In this document: positions 16,019-23,096 of the stretch, piece by piece
Layout: each line of letters begins with the position of its first letter
How positions within the stretch are numbered: position 1 is the stretch's first letter
Source of the DNA: AR5 sp035762565
Lineage (GTDB): Bacteria; Methylomirabilota; Methylomirabilia; Rokubacteriales; CSP1-6
NCBI GenBank assembly: GCA_035762565.1
Contig: DASTOJ010000233.1
Coordinates: forward strand, 1-23,096
Reading direction: 5' to 3'
Length of the DNA stretch: 23,096 nt
Made by a program: the position numbers and the translations under genes
Notes under the pieces: model-generated
Databases searched by the model: none
Seen by the model: only the letters and a program-made list of their open reading frames with translations
Told to the model about the DNA's origin: nothing

Positions 16019-16693
16019 CTACTTCAGATGCTGGCGGAAGTGGGCGATCGTCCGGCGCCAAGCGTCGTCGGCCGAGGCCTTGTGGTAGGCGCCCTTGTTC
16101 TCGTCGTTGAAGAACGCGTGGTCGACGCCGGGGTAGATGTGGATCTCCGACGACTTGCCCGCCTTCTTGATTGCCGCATCGACCTCCTTCGCCGTCTGCG
16201 GTGTCACGAACCCGTCCTTTTCGGCGAAGAGGCCCAGGACCGGCCCCGACAGCTTGGCGTAGTCGGGCTTCACGTTCGGGTGGACACCGTAAAAGTTCAC
16301 GGTGGCGCCGACGCCGGGATTGACGGTCGCCGCGAACAGCGCGAGCTGCCCGCCCATGCAGAAGCCGACGGCGCCGATCCTGGCGGTCGACGAGTGCTGG
16401 GCCAGGAACGTCGCGGCGCCGCGCAGGTCCTTCTCGGCCCGCGCGATGTTGAGGGCCATGAACAGCTTGCCGGCCCCGTCCGGCTCGCTGGCCGTCTGGC
16501 CGTGGTACATGTCCGGCGCCAGCGCCGAGAAGCCCTCGGCTGCGAAGCGGTCGCACACGTTCTTGATGTGCGGGACCAGGCCCCACCATTCCTGGATGAC
16601 CAGGACCCCGGGCGCCTTGCCCGAGGCGGGGGTGGCGAGGTAGCCCTCGGTCGTGCCGCCGTTCGACTGGAAATCGACCATCTTGCCGGGCAT
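16019..16693 (-). CDS. Dienelactone hydrolase family protein
   Basis: This is a cytoplasmic alpha/beta-hydrolase of the dienelactone hydrolase type. The family hydrolyses dienelactones in chloroaromatic breakdown, but many members have unknown substrates. The 224-residue product carries the family features: Glu35 in QEWWG, nucleophile Cys112 in GFCMGG, Asp160 in EKDGFV and His192 in GVDHAFF. No signal peptide is seen. AAGGAGG on the minus strand, 9 bases before the ATG, is a strong ribosome site. It lies 33 bases downstream of the second CBS-domain gene and may be the last gene of that operon. Family is sure; substrate is not. Confidence 0.93.
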   Translation of the reverse strand: MPGKMVDFQSNGGTTEGYLATPASGKAPGVLVIQEWWGLVPHIKNVCDRFAAEGFSALAPDMYHGQTASEPDGAGKLFMALNIARAEKDLRGAATFLAQHSSTARIGAVGFCMGGQLALFAATVNPGVGATVNFYGVHPNVKPDYAKLSGPVLGLFAEKDGFVTPQTAKEVDAAIKKAGKSSEIHIYPGVDHAFFNDENKGAYHKASADDAWRRTIAHFRQHLK

Positions 16694-16726
16694 CGTCAGT
16701 ATCCTCCTTCGCGGGTGAAAGTGATG

Positions 16727-17983
16727 CTAGGCGGCGCCGGCGGCCGCCGCCGGCGCTAGGGGAGCGATCTTCACCGCGCCGACGTGCCGCGCATCGGCCT
16801 CCAGCACGGTGATCGTGTAGCCCGGGATCTGGAACTCCTCGCCGGTCCGCGGGATCCGGTGCAGGGTCGTCAGCACGAGGCCGGCCACCGTCTCGTAACC
16901 CTGCTTGGGCAGGCTCCAGTCGAGCGCCTCGTTCAGCTCGTCGATGTGGGTGCGGGCGGCCACCCAGTAGCTGCCGTCGGGGAGCCGCTCGACCGAGGCG
17001 GGCGTGCGGTCGTGCTCGTCCTGGATCTCGCCCACGATCTCCTCGACGATGTCCTCCAGCGTGACGATCCCGGTGGCGCCGCCGTACTCGTCCACGACCA
17101 CGGCCAGCTGGTTGCGCCCCTTCTGCATCTCGCGCAGCAGGTCGTCGATGCGCTTGGTCTCGGGCACGAAGGTCGGCGGGCGCATCAGCTCGGCCACGCC
17201 GCGCACCTGGCCGCCGCGCCGCAGCAGGTCCATGGCCGTCACCAGGCCCACCACGCTGGTCTCGCGCTGGCTGTAGATCGGGAGGCGCGAGAACCCGCGC
17301 TGCTGGATCAGCGTCATGGCGTCGGCGGCGGTGGCGGTGTCGGGTAGCATCACCACGTCCACCAGCGGCACCATGACCCCCCGCACGGTGGTATCGCCGA
17401 GGTCGAAGATCTTGTCGATCATCTCGGCCTCCTGGGTACTGACCGAGGCCTCGCCGGGCTCGAGCTGGAGCAGCGCCTTCAGCTCCTCGCGGGAGACGAA
17501 CGACCGCGTGTCGACGCGCGGCCCGCCGAACGCCCGGAGGACGGCCGTCACGATGAGGTTGGCCAGGGCCACGAAGGGCGTCAACAGGTAGCGGGCCCAG
17601 GTCAGCGACCGGTACACCTTCAGGATCAGGCTGGTTGCCCACTCGCGGGCCACCGCCTTGGGGATGATCTCGCCGAGCACCAGCATGATCGGCGTCAGGG
17701 TCACGGTCGACACCAGCCAGGCGACGCCCCCCAGTGTCGGCAGCAGGGCAAAGGTCAGCGCGGAGCTGGCCACGACGTGGGCGATCGTCACCCCCATCAT
17801 CGCCGTGGCCAGCACCCGCTCGGGATGCCGGAAGTCCTCCAGGTAGCGGATCGCCGTCGGGTGGCCCTCCTCGGCGAGGTGGCGCAGCCGCAGCCGGTTG
17901 GCGGCGATGAAGGCCATCTCGGCCGCCGAGAAGAACATGGTGGCCAGCAGGCACACGACGGCGAGCCACAGCAGGCCGGTCAC
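16727..17983 (-). CDS. CNNM/CBS-domain transporter-like protein (second of pair)
   Basis: The 418-residue product belongs to the hemolysin C/CorC-like UPF0053 family, whose members are linked to Mg2+/Co2+ or polyamine export. Order: a CNNM/DUF21 membrane domain at about residues 1-155 (with MFFSAAEMAFIAANRLRLR and LGEIIPKAVA), a CBS pair at about 200-325 (GVMVPLVDVVMLP, RLPIYSQ, VVVDEYGGATGIVTLED), and a C-terminal CorC/HlyC domain with an Ala-rich end. The GTG at 17983 overlaps the stop of the upstream paralogue by 4 bases (GTGA). The open frame runs much further upstream, but that part is a shadow of the paralogue. The transported ion cannot be told from sequence. Confidence 0.93.
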   Translation of the reverse strand: MTGLLWLAVVCLLATMFFSAAEMAFIAANRLRLRHLAEEGHPTAIRYLEDFRHPERVLATAMMGVTIAHVVASSALTFALLPTLGGVAWLVSTVTLTPIMLVLGEIIPKAVAREWATSLILKVYRSLTWARYLLTPFVALANLIVTAVLRAFGGPRVDTRSFVSREELKALLQLEPGEASVSTQEAEMIDKIFDLGDTTVRGVMVPLVDVVMLPDTATAADAMTLIQQRGFSRLPIYSQRETSVVGLVTAMDLLRRGGQVRGVAELMRPPTFVPETKRIDDLLREMQKGRNQLAVVVDEYGGATGIVTLEDIVEEIVGEIQDEHDRTPASVERLPDGSYWVAARTHIDELNEALDWSLPKQGYETVAGLVLTTLHRIPRTGEEFQIPGYTITVLEADARHVGAVKIAPLAPAAAAGAA

Positions 17984-19257
17984 ACCGCTGCCTCGGTCGA
18001 CACCGGCTTGCGCAGCGCGATGAGCACCTCCACCACGCGGGTACGCTCGACCTTCTCGACGGTGACGATCAGCTCCGGCGTCTCCCGGCGCTCCGACTTG
18101 CGGGGGACGCGGCCGAAGAGGTCGAGCACCCAGCCCCCCACGGTGTCGTAGGCCTGGTTGGAGATGCTGAGCCCGGCGGCGCTGTTGAGGTCCTCGACCG
18201 GCAGCTTGCCGGAGACGCGGAACGTGGACTCGTCCAGCCGCTGGATCAGCCGCTCGGGCTCGTCGTACTCGTCGGCGATCTCCCCGACCAGCTCCTCCAG
18301 CAGGTCCTCCAGCGCCACCAGCCCCGCCGTGCCGCCGTACTCGTCCACCACGATGGCCAGGTGCAGCTTCTTGGCCTGGAACTCCTGCAGCAGCGCGTCG
18401 GCCCGCTTGGACTCCGGCACGAAGTACGGCGGGTGCAGGTGGGTGCGGAGGTCGAAGTCGGCCGGCAGCCCGCTGGCCACGTAGGGCAGCAGGTCCTTGG
18501 TGTAGAGGATGCCGACGATGACGTCGATGGAGCCCTCGTAGACCGGCACCCGCGAGTGGAGGTTCTCGCGCAGGGCGGGCAGGATCTCGGCGCGTGGGGT
18601 CTCCACGTCCAGGCAGAACATGTCCGTGCGGGGCACCATCACCGAGCGCACCAGCGTGTCCTCCAGCTCGAACACCTTGTGGATCATCTCGCGCTCCTCG
18701 CGCTCGACGACCCCCTCGCTGGCCCCCACGTCCACGAGCGTGCGCAGCTCCTCCTCCGTGAGCTCCGGCTGGCTGGGGCGCTCCCGCCCGATGAGCCGCA
18801 CGGTGAGCGCGGTGAGGCTCCCCAGCAGAACGCGCACCGGGCTCAGCGCCGTGGCCAGCCAGGCGACGGGCCGACCCACGACGGCCAGGAAGCGCTCGGG
18901 GTACTTGACCGCGAGCGTCATCGGCAACACCTCGCCGAAGGTCGTGAGCAGCACGATCATGCCCAGCATCTCCACCGCCGGCCCCCAGCGCGGGCCGAGG
19001 ACCTGGTCGGCGAGGTGCGCGGCCAGCGCGGCGCCGCCGATGTTGATCAGCGTGATGCCGATCAGCAGCGTCACGAGCAGGTCGTGGGGGCGCTCGATCA
19101 GCCGTGGCGGGCCGCCGTCGCCGGCGTTCGGACTCTTCAGGCGCGTGAGGCGCGCGCGGCCGAGCGAGAAGTACGCGGCCTCGGCCCCGGTCAGCAAGGC
19201 CGAGCAGACGATCAGCGCCAGCAGGGTGAAGAGCTGCAGGAGCACGCTGTCGATCAT
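17980..19257 (-). CDS. CNNM/CBS-domain transporter-like protein (first of pair)
   Basis: A 425-residue paralogue of the gene that follows it. The N-terminus is hydrophobic with an AEAAYFSLGRARL segment, and about four membrane segments lie within residues 1-157 (including LLVTLLIGITLINIGGAAL and TTFGEVLPMTLAVKYPER). The CBS pair follows at about 205-330 (SVMVPRTDMFCLD, SRVPVYEGSIDVIVGILYTK, IVVDEYGGTAGLVALED), then a CorC/HlyC domain to about 415. The ATG overlaps the thiL stop (ATGA). Two adjacent, co-translated but diverged copies suggest a heteromeric complex or split roles; that is inference. Confidence 0.93.
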   Translation of the reverse strand: MIDSVLLQLFTLLALIVCSALLTGAEAAYFSLGRARLTRLKSPNAGDGGPPRLIERPHDLLVTLLIGITLINIGGAALAAHLADQVLGPRWGPAVEMLGMIVLLTTFGEVLPMTLAVKYPERFLAVVGRPVAWLATALSPVRVLLGSLTALTVRLIGRERPSQPELTEEELRTLVDVGASEGVVEREEREMIHKVFELEDTLVRSVMVPRTDMFCLDVETPRAEILPALRENLHSRVPVYEGSIDVIVGILYTKDLLPYVASGLPADFDLRTHLHPPYFVPESKRADALLQEFQAKKLHLAIVVDEYGGTAGLVALEDLLEELVGEIADEYDEPERLIQRLDESTFRVSGKLPVEDLNSAAGLSISNQAYDTVGGWVLDLFGRVPRKSERRETPELIVTVEKVERTRVVEVLIALRKPVSTEAAV

Positions 19258-20294
19258 CGGCCTCCTCCGCTGACGGCCGGGCGAGGCGCGAAGTGCTCGA
19301 AGCCGCGCGCGACGCTGACCTCGCGGCCGCGCGACGACCAGCGCACCGACGGGGCGCCCGCGGTGACGTCACCGATCGCGGTCAGGCAGGTGCCGCAGGC
19401 GTCGGCCAACCCATGCTGGAGCCGCTCCAGGGCGCGGCGTTCGCACGTCAGCAGCAGCTCGTAGTCCTCGCCGCCTCCGGTCGCCCAGACGAGCGGGTCG
19501 GCGCCCAGCGCCGAGGCGACCGCACGGGTGGCGTCGTCGACCGCCAGCCGGTCGACGTCGACGGTGGCTGCGGCGCGGCTCTCTGCGAGCAGGCGTGGCA
19601 GATCGATACCGAGCCCGTCGGAGAGGTCCATCATCGCGGTCACCCCGCCGGCCTCGGCCAGCCACCGGCCCTCGGACACCCGCGGGCGCGGCCGCAGGTG
19701 GGCGGAGGTGACCTCGGCCAGGTCGGCGTCTCCGGCGCCGGCTGGCGCCCGGTCACGCTCCAGCACCGCGAGCCCCGCCGCTGAGCGGCCCAGCGCTCCG
19801 GTGACCGCCACGACGTCGCCGGGGCGGGCGGTGGAGCGCAGGCAGGGGGCCACCGCTTGGCCCAGGACGGTCACGTTGACCAGCCAGCCTGCGGGAGAGG
19901 CCGAGGTGTCGCCGCCGACGATGGCCACGTCGTAGGCCCGAGCCAGGGCCAGCATACCCTCGTAGAACGCCTCGATCTCCCCGGTCTCCGTGCCGGCGGG
20001 GCAGGCTAGCGCGACCAGCGCCCAGCGGGGACGACCGCCCATGGCGGCGATGTCCGACAGGTTGACGGCGAGCGCTTTCCACCCGATGTCCGCGGGTGTC
20101 GCCCAGCGACGGCGGAAGTGCACATCCTCCAGGAGCAGGTCGGTCGTGGCGAGCAGGACGGTGCCGGCCTCGGGCTCGAGCACCGCGCAGTCGTCCCCGA
20201 TGCCGACGCGCACGCCGGCCTCGGGACCGCCGGGGCCGGTCAGCGCGCGGATCGCGCGGACCATCGCATCCTCGCCGCCCCGATCGGCGCTCAC
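19254..20294 (-). CDS. thiL: Thiamine-monophosphate kinase
   Basis: ThiL phosphorylates thiamine phosphate to the active cofactor thiamine diphosphate, the last step of synthesis. The 346-residue product has the AIR synthase/PurM-like fold motifs: GIGDDCAV at 31-38, TTDLLLEDVHF at 50-60, LAVNLSDIAAMGG, GGDTSAS at 127-133, MMDLSDGLGIDL at 221-232 and GGGEDYELL at 273-281. The GTG at 20294 overlaps the trpG stop by 4 bases and leads directly into GGEDAMVRAI, which fits the family N-terminus. The open frame upstream of this GTG lies inside trpG. No other thiamine gene is nearby. Confidence 0.95.
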   Translation of the reverse strand: MSADRGGEDAMVRAIRALTGPGGPEAGVRVGIGDDCAVLEPEAGTVLLATTDLLLEDVHFRRRWATPADIGWKALAVNLSDIAAMGGRPRWALVALACPAGTETGEIEAFYEGMLALARAYDVAIVGGDTSASPAGWLVNVTVLGQAVAPCLRSTARPGDVVAVTGALGRSAAGLAVLERDRAPAGAGDADLAEVTSAHLRPRPRVSEGRWLAEAGGVTAMMDLSDGLGIDLPRLLAESRAAATVDVDRLAVDDATRAVASALGADPLVWATGGGEDYELLLTCERRALERLQHGLADACGTCLTAIGDVTAGAPSVRWSSRGREVSVARGFEHFAPRPAVSGGGR

Positions 20295-20878
20295 GAGCCG
20301 ACCGCCGCCGGCGCCGGAACGCCGAGAAAGTTGGCGAGCAGCCGCTTGCCCTCGACGGTGAGGATGGACTCGGGGTGGAACTGCACGCCCTCGATCGGAT
20401 ACCGGCGGTGGCGCAGCCCCATGATCTCGCCGTCCTCGGCGCGGGCGGAGACCTCGAGGTCGGCGGGCACGGTGTCGGCGAGCACGACGAGCGAGTGATA
20501 CCGGGTGGCCACGAAGGGGTTGGACAGTCCCGCGAAGACGCCGCGCCCGTCGTGACGGATCGCCGACGTCTTGCCGTGCATCTGGGCGCGGGCGCGGGCC
20601 ACGGTGGCGCCGAAGGCCTGGCCGACCGACTGGTGGCCCAGGCACACCCCGAGCACCGGAGTCGTGGGGCCGAGCTGGCGGATCACGTCGAGCGAGACGC
20701 CGGCCTGGTCGGGGTTGCCCGGCCCCGGCGAGATCACGATGCGTTCGGGCGCAAGCCGGGCGATGGCCTCGACGTCGAGCGCATCGTTGCGGATCACCTC
20801 CAGCACCGCCCCCAGCTCGCCCAGATACTGCACGAGGTTATAGGTGAACGAGTCGTAGTTGTCGACGACGAGGATCAT
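20291..20878 (-). CDS. trpG: Anthranilate synthase glutamine amidotransferase subunit
   Basis: This subunit releases ammonia from glutamine for anthranilate (or 4-amino-4-deoxychorismate) synthesis. The 195-residue product is a class I amidotransferase: MILVVDNYDSFTYNLVQYLG, SPGPGNPDQAG, nucleophile Cys79 in GVCLGHQS, and His168 and Glu170 in GVQFHPES. The ATG overlaps the trpE stop (ATGA), so the pair is co-translated. TrpG and PabA cannot be told apart by sequence alone; pairing with a TrpE-type partner favours TrpG, possibly serving both pathways. Confidence 0.94.
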   Translation of the reverse strand: MILVVDNYDSFTYNLVQYLGELGAVLEVIRNDALDVEAIARLAPERIVISPGPGNPDQAGVSLDVIRQLGPTTPVLGVCLGHQSVGQAFGATVARARAQMHGKTSAIRHDGRGVFAGLSNPFVATRYHSLVVLADTVPADLEVSARAEDGEIMGLRHRRYPIEGVQFHPESILTVEGKRLLANFLGVPAPAAVGS

Positions 20879-22332
20879 GACCGCCGCGGGGCCGCCGCCA
20901 TCCGGAGCGCCAGGACGAGCCCGCAGGCTTTGGAGCACGTCTCCTGCCACTCGGTCTTGGCGTCCGAGTCCGAGACGATCCCGGCCCCGACCTGGATCGA
21001 GGCCCGGCGGCCGTGACAGACGATCGTCCGGATGGTGATGCAGGAGTCGAGGTTGCCCGAGTACGAGACGTAGCCGACGGCGCCGGCGTAGGGCCCGCGC
21101 TGGGTGGGTTCCAGCTCGTCGATGATCTCCATCGCGCGGATCTTGGGCGCTCCCGAGACCGTGCCGGCCGGAAAGCACGCTCGCAGCACGTCGAAGGCGT
21201 CGGCGCCACGTCGCAGCGTGCCGATCACGTGGCTGACCAGATGCATGACGTGCGAGTAGCGTTCGGTCACCATGAACTCTGTCACCTTCACCGAGCCCAG
21301 CTCCGCCACGCGCCCGACGTCGTTGCGGCCGAGGTCCACGAGCATGATGTGCTCGGCCCGCTCCTTGGGGTCGGTCTTCATGCTCTGCTCGATGGCCCCG
21401 TCCTCGGCCTCGGTGGCGCCACGCGGATGGGTGCCGGCGATCGGCCGTTCCTCCACCCGGTCGCCCTCCACCCGCACCAGCACCTCGGGGGACGAGCCGA
21501 CGATCGTGGTCCGGCCCAGGCGCAGGTAGAACAGGTAGGGCGACGGATTGATCGTGCGCAGTGCCCGGTAGACCGTGAACGGCTCCGCCTCCAGCCTGGT
21601 GTCCAGCCGGCGGGCCAGCACGATCTGGTAGGCGTCACCGGCGGCGATGTACTCCTTGGCCCGGCCGACCGCCGCGCAGAAGGCCGGCTCGTCCAGCGTC
21701 GAGGCGAAGCCTTCCTCACCCAGCGCCAGCAGCGGGCCGGCGGGCGGCAGTGTCAGCGGCGCGGCGGCGCGGACCGGCCGCGACAGCTTCGCCAGGGTCA
21801 TGCCGATGCGTACGGCGGCACGGTCGTAGGCCCGATCGAGGGAGGCCGGGTCGCGCTTGTCAAGGTGGGCATTGGCGATGACCAGCAGGCGGTGGCGGAG
21901 GTTGTCGAACACCAGCAACGTGTCGCTGAGCATGAATACCGCGTCGGGCAGGCCCAGATCGTCCTGGGTCCGCCGGGGCAGGCGCTCCATGTGATGGACC
22001 ATGTCGTACGCGAGATAGCCCACCGCTCCGCCCTGGAAGCGGGGGAGTCCAGGCACAGCCACGGGGCAAAAGTCTGCCAGCAGGCGGCGCAGCGCCTCCA
22101 GCGGGTCACCGTCGGGGAGTCGCTGGGGCTTGCCGGCCCCCCGTCGGAGGCTGATCCGGCCGTCCTTGGCGGTCAGCACCATGAGCGGGTCGGTTCCCAG
22201 GAAGGAATAGCGCGCCCACACCTCACCGCCCTCGACCGACTCCAGCAGGAACGAGTACGGGCCCGACCGCAGGCGCAGGTAAGCCGACAGCGGGGTGTCC
22301 AGGTCCGCCGGAAGCTCGGCGAACACGGGCAC
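20875..22332 (-). CDS. trpE: Anthranilate synthase component I
   Basis: TrpE turns chorismate and ammonia into anthranilate, the first step of tryptophan synthesis. The 485-residue product has an LLES motif (residues 29-32) of the tryptophan feedback site and the chorismate-binding blocks PIAGTHPRG, LVDLGRNDVGRV, FPAGTVSGAPKIRAMEII and GAVGYVSYSGNLDSCITIRT. Ala in PIAGT, not Lys as in PabB, favours TrpE. The GTG at 22332 has AGGGGA 5 bases upstream. However, in-frame sequence above it (about REEFRDLAGQGNL) looks like the normal TrpE N-terminus, so the true start may be further upstream at a non-standard codon such as ATT at 22392. Confidence 0.92.
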   Translation of the reverse strand: MPVFAELPADLDTPLSAYLRLRSGPYSFLLESVEGGEVWARYSFLGTDPLMVLTAKDGRISLRRGAGKPQRLPDGDPLEALRRLLADFCPVAVPGLPRFQGGAVGYLAYDMVHHMERLPRRTQDDLGLPDAVFMLSDTLLVFDNLRHRLLVIANAHLDKRDPASLDRAYDRAAVRIGMTLAKLSRPVRAAAPLTLPPAGPLLALGEEGFASTLDEPAFCAAVGRAKEYIAAGDAYQIVLARRLDTRLEAEPFTVYRALRTINPSPYLFYLRLGRTTIVGSSPEVLVRVEGDRVEERPIAGTHPRGATEAEDGAIEQSMKTDPKERAEHIMLVDLGRNDVGRVAELGSVKVTEFMVTERYSHVMHLVSHVIGTLRRGADAFDVLRACFPAGTVSGAPKIRAMEIIDELEPTQRGPYAGAVGYVSYSGNLDSCITIRTIVCHGRRASIQVGAGIVSDSDAKTEWQETCSKACGLVLALRMAAAPRRS

Positions 22333-22434
22333 GAGGTTCCCCTGGCCCGCGAGGTCGCGAAATTCCTCCCGGGTGGGGGAGAGCGACGGAATTCCTAAGC
22401 CGGCGGAACTGATGCGGAGCTCAGCGACGACGCG

Positions 22435-22767
22435 CTACACCGCCAGCGCGTCCAGCTTCTCCTTCAGCTTGGCCTTGGGCACGGCACCGATCACCTGATC
22501 GACGACCTTCCCGGCCTTGACGAACAGGATGGTCGGGATCGAGCGGATGCCGTAGCGGCCGGCCAGCGCGTGGTTGTCGTCAACGTTGACCTTCGCCAGG
22601 GTTACGCGACCCGCTGACTCGCGCGCGAGATCCTCCAGGACCGGCGCGATGGCTTTGCAGGGGCCACACCACTCGGCCCAGAAGTCCACCATCAGAACAC
22701 CTCGTGTTTGGTTCAGGGTCTCATCGAAGTTCGCTTCGGTCAGGTGGACGGTGGTCGAGTCAGCCAT
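22435..22767 (-). CDS. trxA: Thioredoxin
   Basis: Thioredoxin reduces protein disulfides in the cytoplasm. The 110-residue product has the fold and length of classic thioredoxin: VDFWAEWCGPCKAIAP with Cys34 and Cys37, buried Asp28, cis-Pro78 in SIPTI and LFVKAGKVVDQVIGA. The ATG at 22767 follows GAGGAG about 8 bases upstream. A longer frame to 22830 would add 21 non-homologous residues and is rejected. The gene is 102 bases upstream of the trpE GTG, in the same direction and the same frame, with no visible terminator between them. Confidence 0.96.
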   Translation of the reverse strand: MADSTTVHLTEANFDETLNQTRGVLMVDFWAEWCGPCKAIAPVLEDLARESAGRVTLAKVNVDDNHALAGRYGIRSIPTILFVKAGKVVDQVIGAVPKAKLKEKLDALAV

Positions 22768-22769
22768 GC

Positions 22770-22782
22770 AGAGGGCTCCTCT
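22770..22782 (-). promoter_or_regulatory. Small hairpin covering trxA ribosome site
   Basis: On the minus strand AGAGG-AGC-CCTCT forms a 5-bp stem with a 3-base loop, ending 2 bases before the trxA ATG. The stem includes the GAGGAG ribosome binding site. Folding could limit initiation; the stem is short, so any effect would be modest. No known riboswitch or thermometer shape is present. Confidence 0.35.
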
Positions 22783-22783
22783 A

Positions 22784-22797
22784 GTTAAAAAGTCAAC
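22784..22797. promoter_or_regulatory. A/T-rich imperfect palindrome in divergent space
   Basis: GTTAAAAAGTCAAC reads as GTTaa...tcAAC, a short inverted repeat in the only A/T-rich patch between trxA (-) and the response regulator gene (+). It also contains a TTGACT on the minus strand that resembles a -35 box, but no matching -10 box sits at the right distance before the trxA ATG. It may be a promoter part or operator; evidence is weak. Confidence 0.25.
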
Positions 22798-22811
22798 GTG
22801 TACGCTAACAT

Positions 22812-22852
22812 GGCGGGCCCGCCCCCGCAACCTTGGTGGACCCTCAGGGCCC
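22812..22852. promoter_or_regulatory. Two palindromes in divergent space
   Basis: GGCGGGCCCGCC at 22812-22823 is a perfect 12-base palindrome. GGACCCTCAGGGCCC at 22838-22852 is a 15-base palindrome with one mismatch and a central C. Both lie between the diverging trxA and response regulator genes, where operator sites would be expected. In GC-rich DNA short palindromes also arise by chance, so function is unproven. Confidence 0.3.
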
Positions 22853-22859
22853 GAATCCC

Positions 22860-22890
22860 TTGTCAGTTTGGCACCCCTCCATGCTAGAGT
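22860..22890 (+). promoter_or_regulatory. Weak promoter-like boxes before response regulator gene
   Basis: TTGTCA at 22860-22865 resembles a -35 box and TAGAGT at 22885-22890 a -10 box, with a long 19-base spacer. A start of transcription near 22897 would give a nearly leaderless message for the ATG at 22902. This is pattern matching only. Confidence 0.2.
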
Positions 22891-22901
22891 CGTTCTTACT
22901 C

Positions 22902-23096
22902 ATGGACCCAGCAAAGATCCTGGTCGTCGACGACGAGAAGGCGATCCTCCTGTTGCTCAAAGAAGCCCTCACGCAGTGGGGATACGAAGTCACCTGCGCG
23001 GCGTCGGCCGTGGAGGCCCTGGAGCTGCTCAAGAACGGCCTGTTCGACGCGCTGATCAGCGACGTCCGGATGCCGGACATGAGCGGGCTCGACCTC
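22902..23096 (+). CDS. Response regulator, N-terminal receiver domain (partial)
   Basis: The first 65 codons of a two-component response regulator, cut by the window end. AKILVVDDEKAILLLL gives the acidic pair Asp10-Asp11, and ISDVRMPDMSGLDL gives the phosphate-accepting Asp54 followed by the MPDMSG loop. The Lys of the switch region and any output domain lie outside the window, so it could be a transcription factor, an NtrC-type activator or a stand-alone receiver. It points away from trxA. No strong ribosome site is seen before the ATG. Confidence 0.92.
   Translation, partial: MDPAKILVVDDEKAILLLLKEALTQWGYEVTCAASAVEALELLKNGLFDALISDVRMPDMSGLDL

Noticed and set aside
17984..19372. Upstream extension of the second CNNM/CBS gene to give an 881-residue protein
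   Set aside because: The added part is out-of-frame translation of the first paralogue, and a GTG with the usual 4-base overlap fits the family N-terminus.
22768..22830. Longer thioredoxin with 21 extra N-terminal residues
   Set aside because: The extra residues do not resemble thioredoxin, and the ATG at 22767 has a good ribosome site.
22868..22885. Sigma-54-like promoter TTGGCAC...TGCT before the response regulator gene
   Set aside because: The GG and GC elements are 13 bases apart rather than the strict 12, and the TT before GC is missing.

Overview
The window is GC-rich DNA (well over 60 percent G+C, codon third positions almost all G or C) from a bacterial chromosome. Most of it is the conserved ribosomal protein supercluster. 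Gene order, the zinc-binding forms of S14, S4 and L36, and an Adk with a zinc LID suggest a free-living, GC-rich Gram-negative-type bacterium. A lineage such as Rokubacteria/Methylomirabilota or a deltaproteobacterium-like group is my guess from style and composition only; nothing here fixes the taxonomy.

Region 1 (1-15694, + strand) is one continuous gene run: the 3' end of tuf, then the S10 cluster (rpsJ, rplC, rplD, rplW, rplB, rpsS, rplV, rpsC, rplP, rpmC, rpsQ), the spc cluster (rplN, rplX, rplE, rpsN, rpsH, rplF, rplR, rpsE, rpmD, rplO, secY), adk, map, infA, rpmJ, and the alpha cluster (rpsM, rpsK, rpsD, rpoA, rplQ). Genes abut or overlap by 1-20 bases, which suggests one transcription unit with translational coupling. 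Only two gaps exceed 80 bases, rpsJ-rplC and rpmJ-rpsM. Both hold related copies, in opposite orientation, of a short GC-rich hairpin repeat. Five ribosomal proteins (L22, L29, L5, S13, L17) carry low-complexity Ala/Pro/Lys tails beyond the usual family length.

Region 2 (15695-16018) lies between converging transcription units. It has no clear gene, but may hold a small membrane-protein reading frame on the minus strand and a strong GC hairpin behind the next gene.

Region 3 (16019-22767, - strand) reads trxA, trpE, trpG, thiL, two tandem CNNM/CBS-domain transporter-like proteins, and a dienelactone hydrolase family protein. From trpE to the second transporter, every junction is a 4-base start/stop overlap, so anthranilate synthase, thiamine-phosphate kinase and the membrane pair are probably made from one message. 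The trpE start is doubtful: homology-like sequence continues about 20 codons above the first GTG with no standard start codon.

Region 4 (22768-23096) is a divergent intergenic space with several palindromes, followed by the first 65 codons of a response regulator (+ strand) that runs off the window. No tRNA, rRNA, CRISPR, insertion sequence or phage gene was seen. The window is mainly housekeeping, and I found no convincing new multi-gene system. The most useful leads are the inverted hairpin repeat, the trpE start and the ambiguous small membrane frame.
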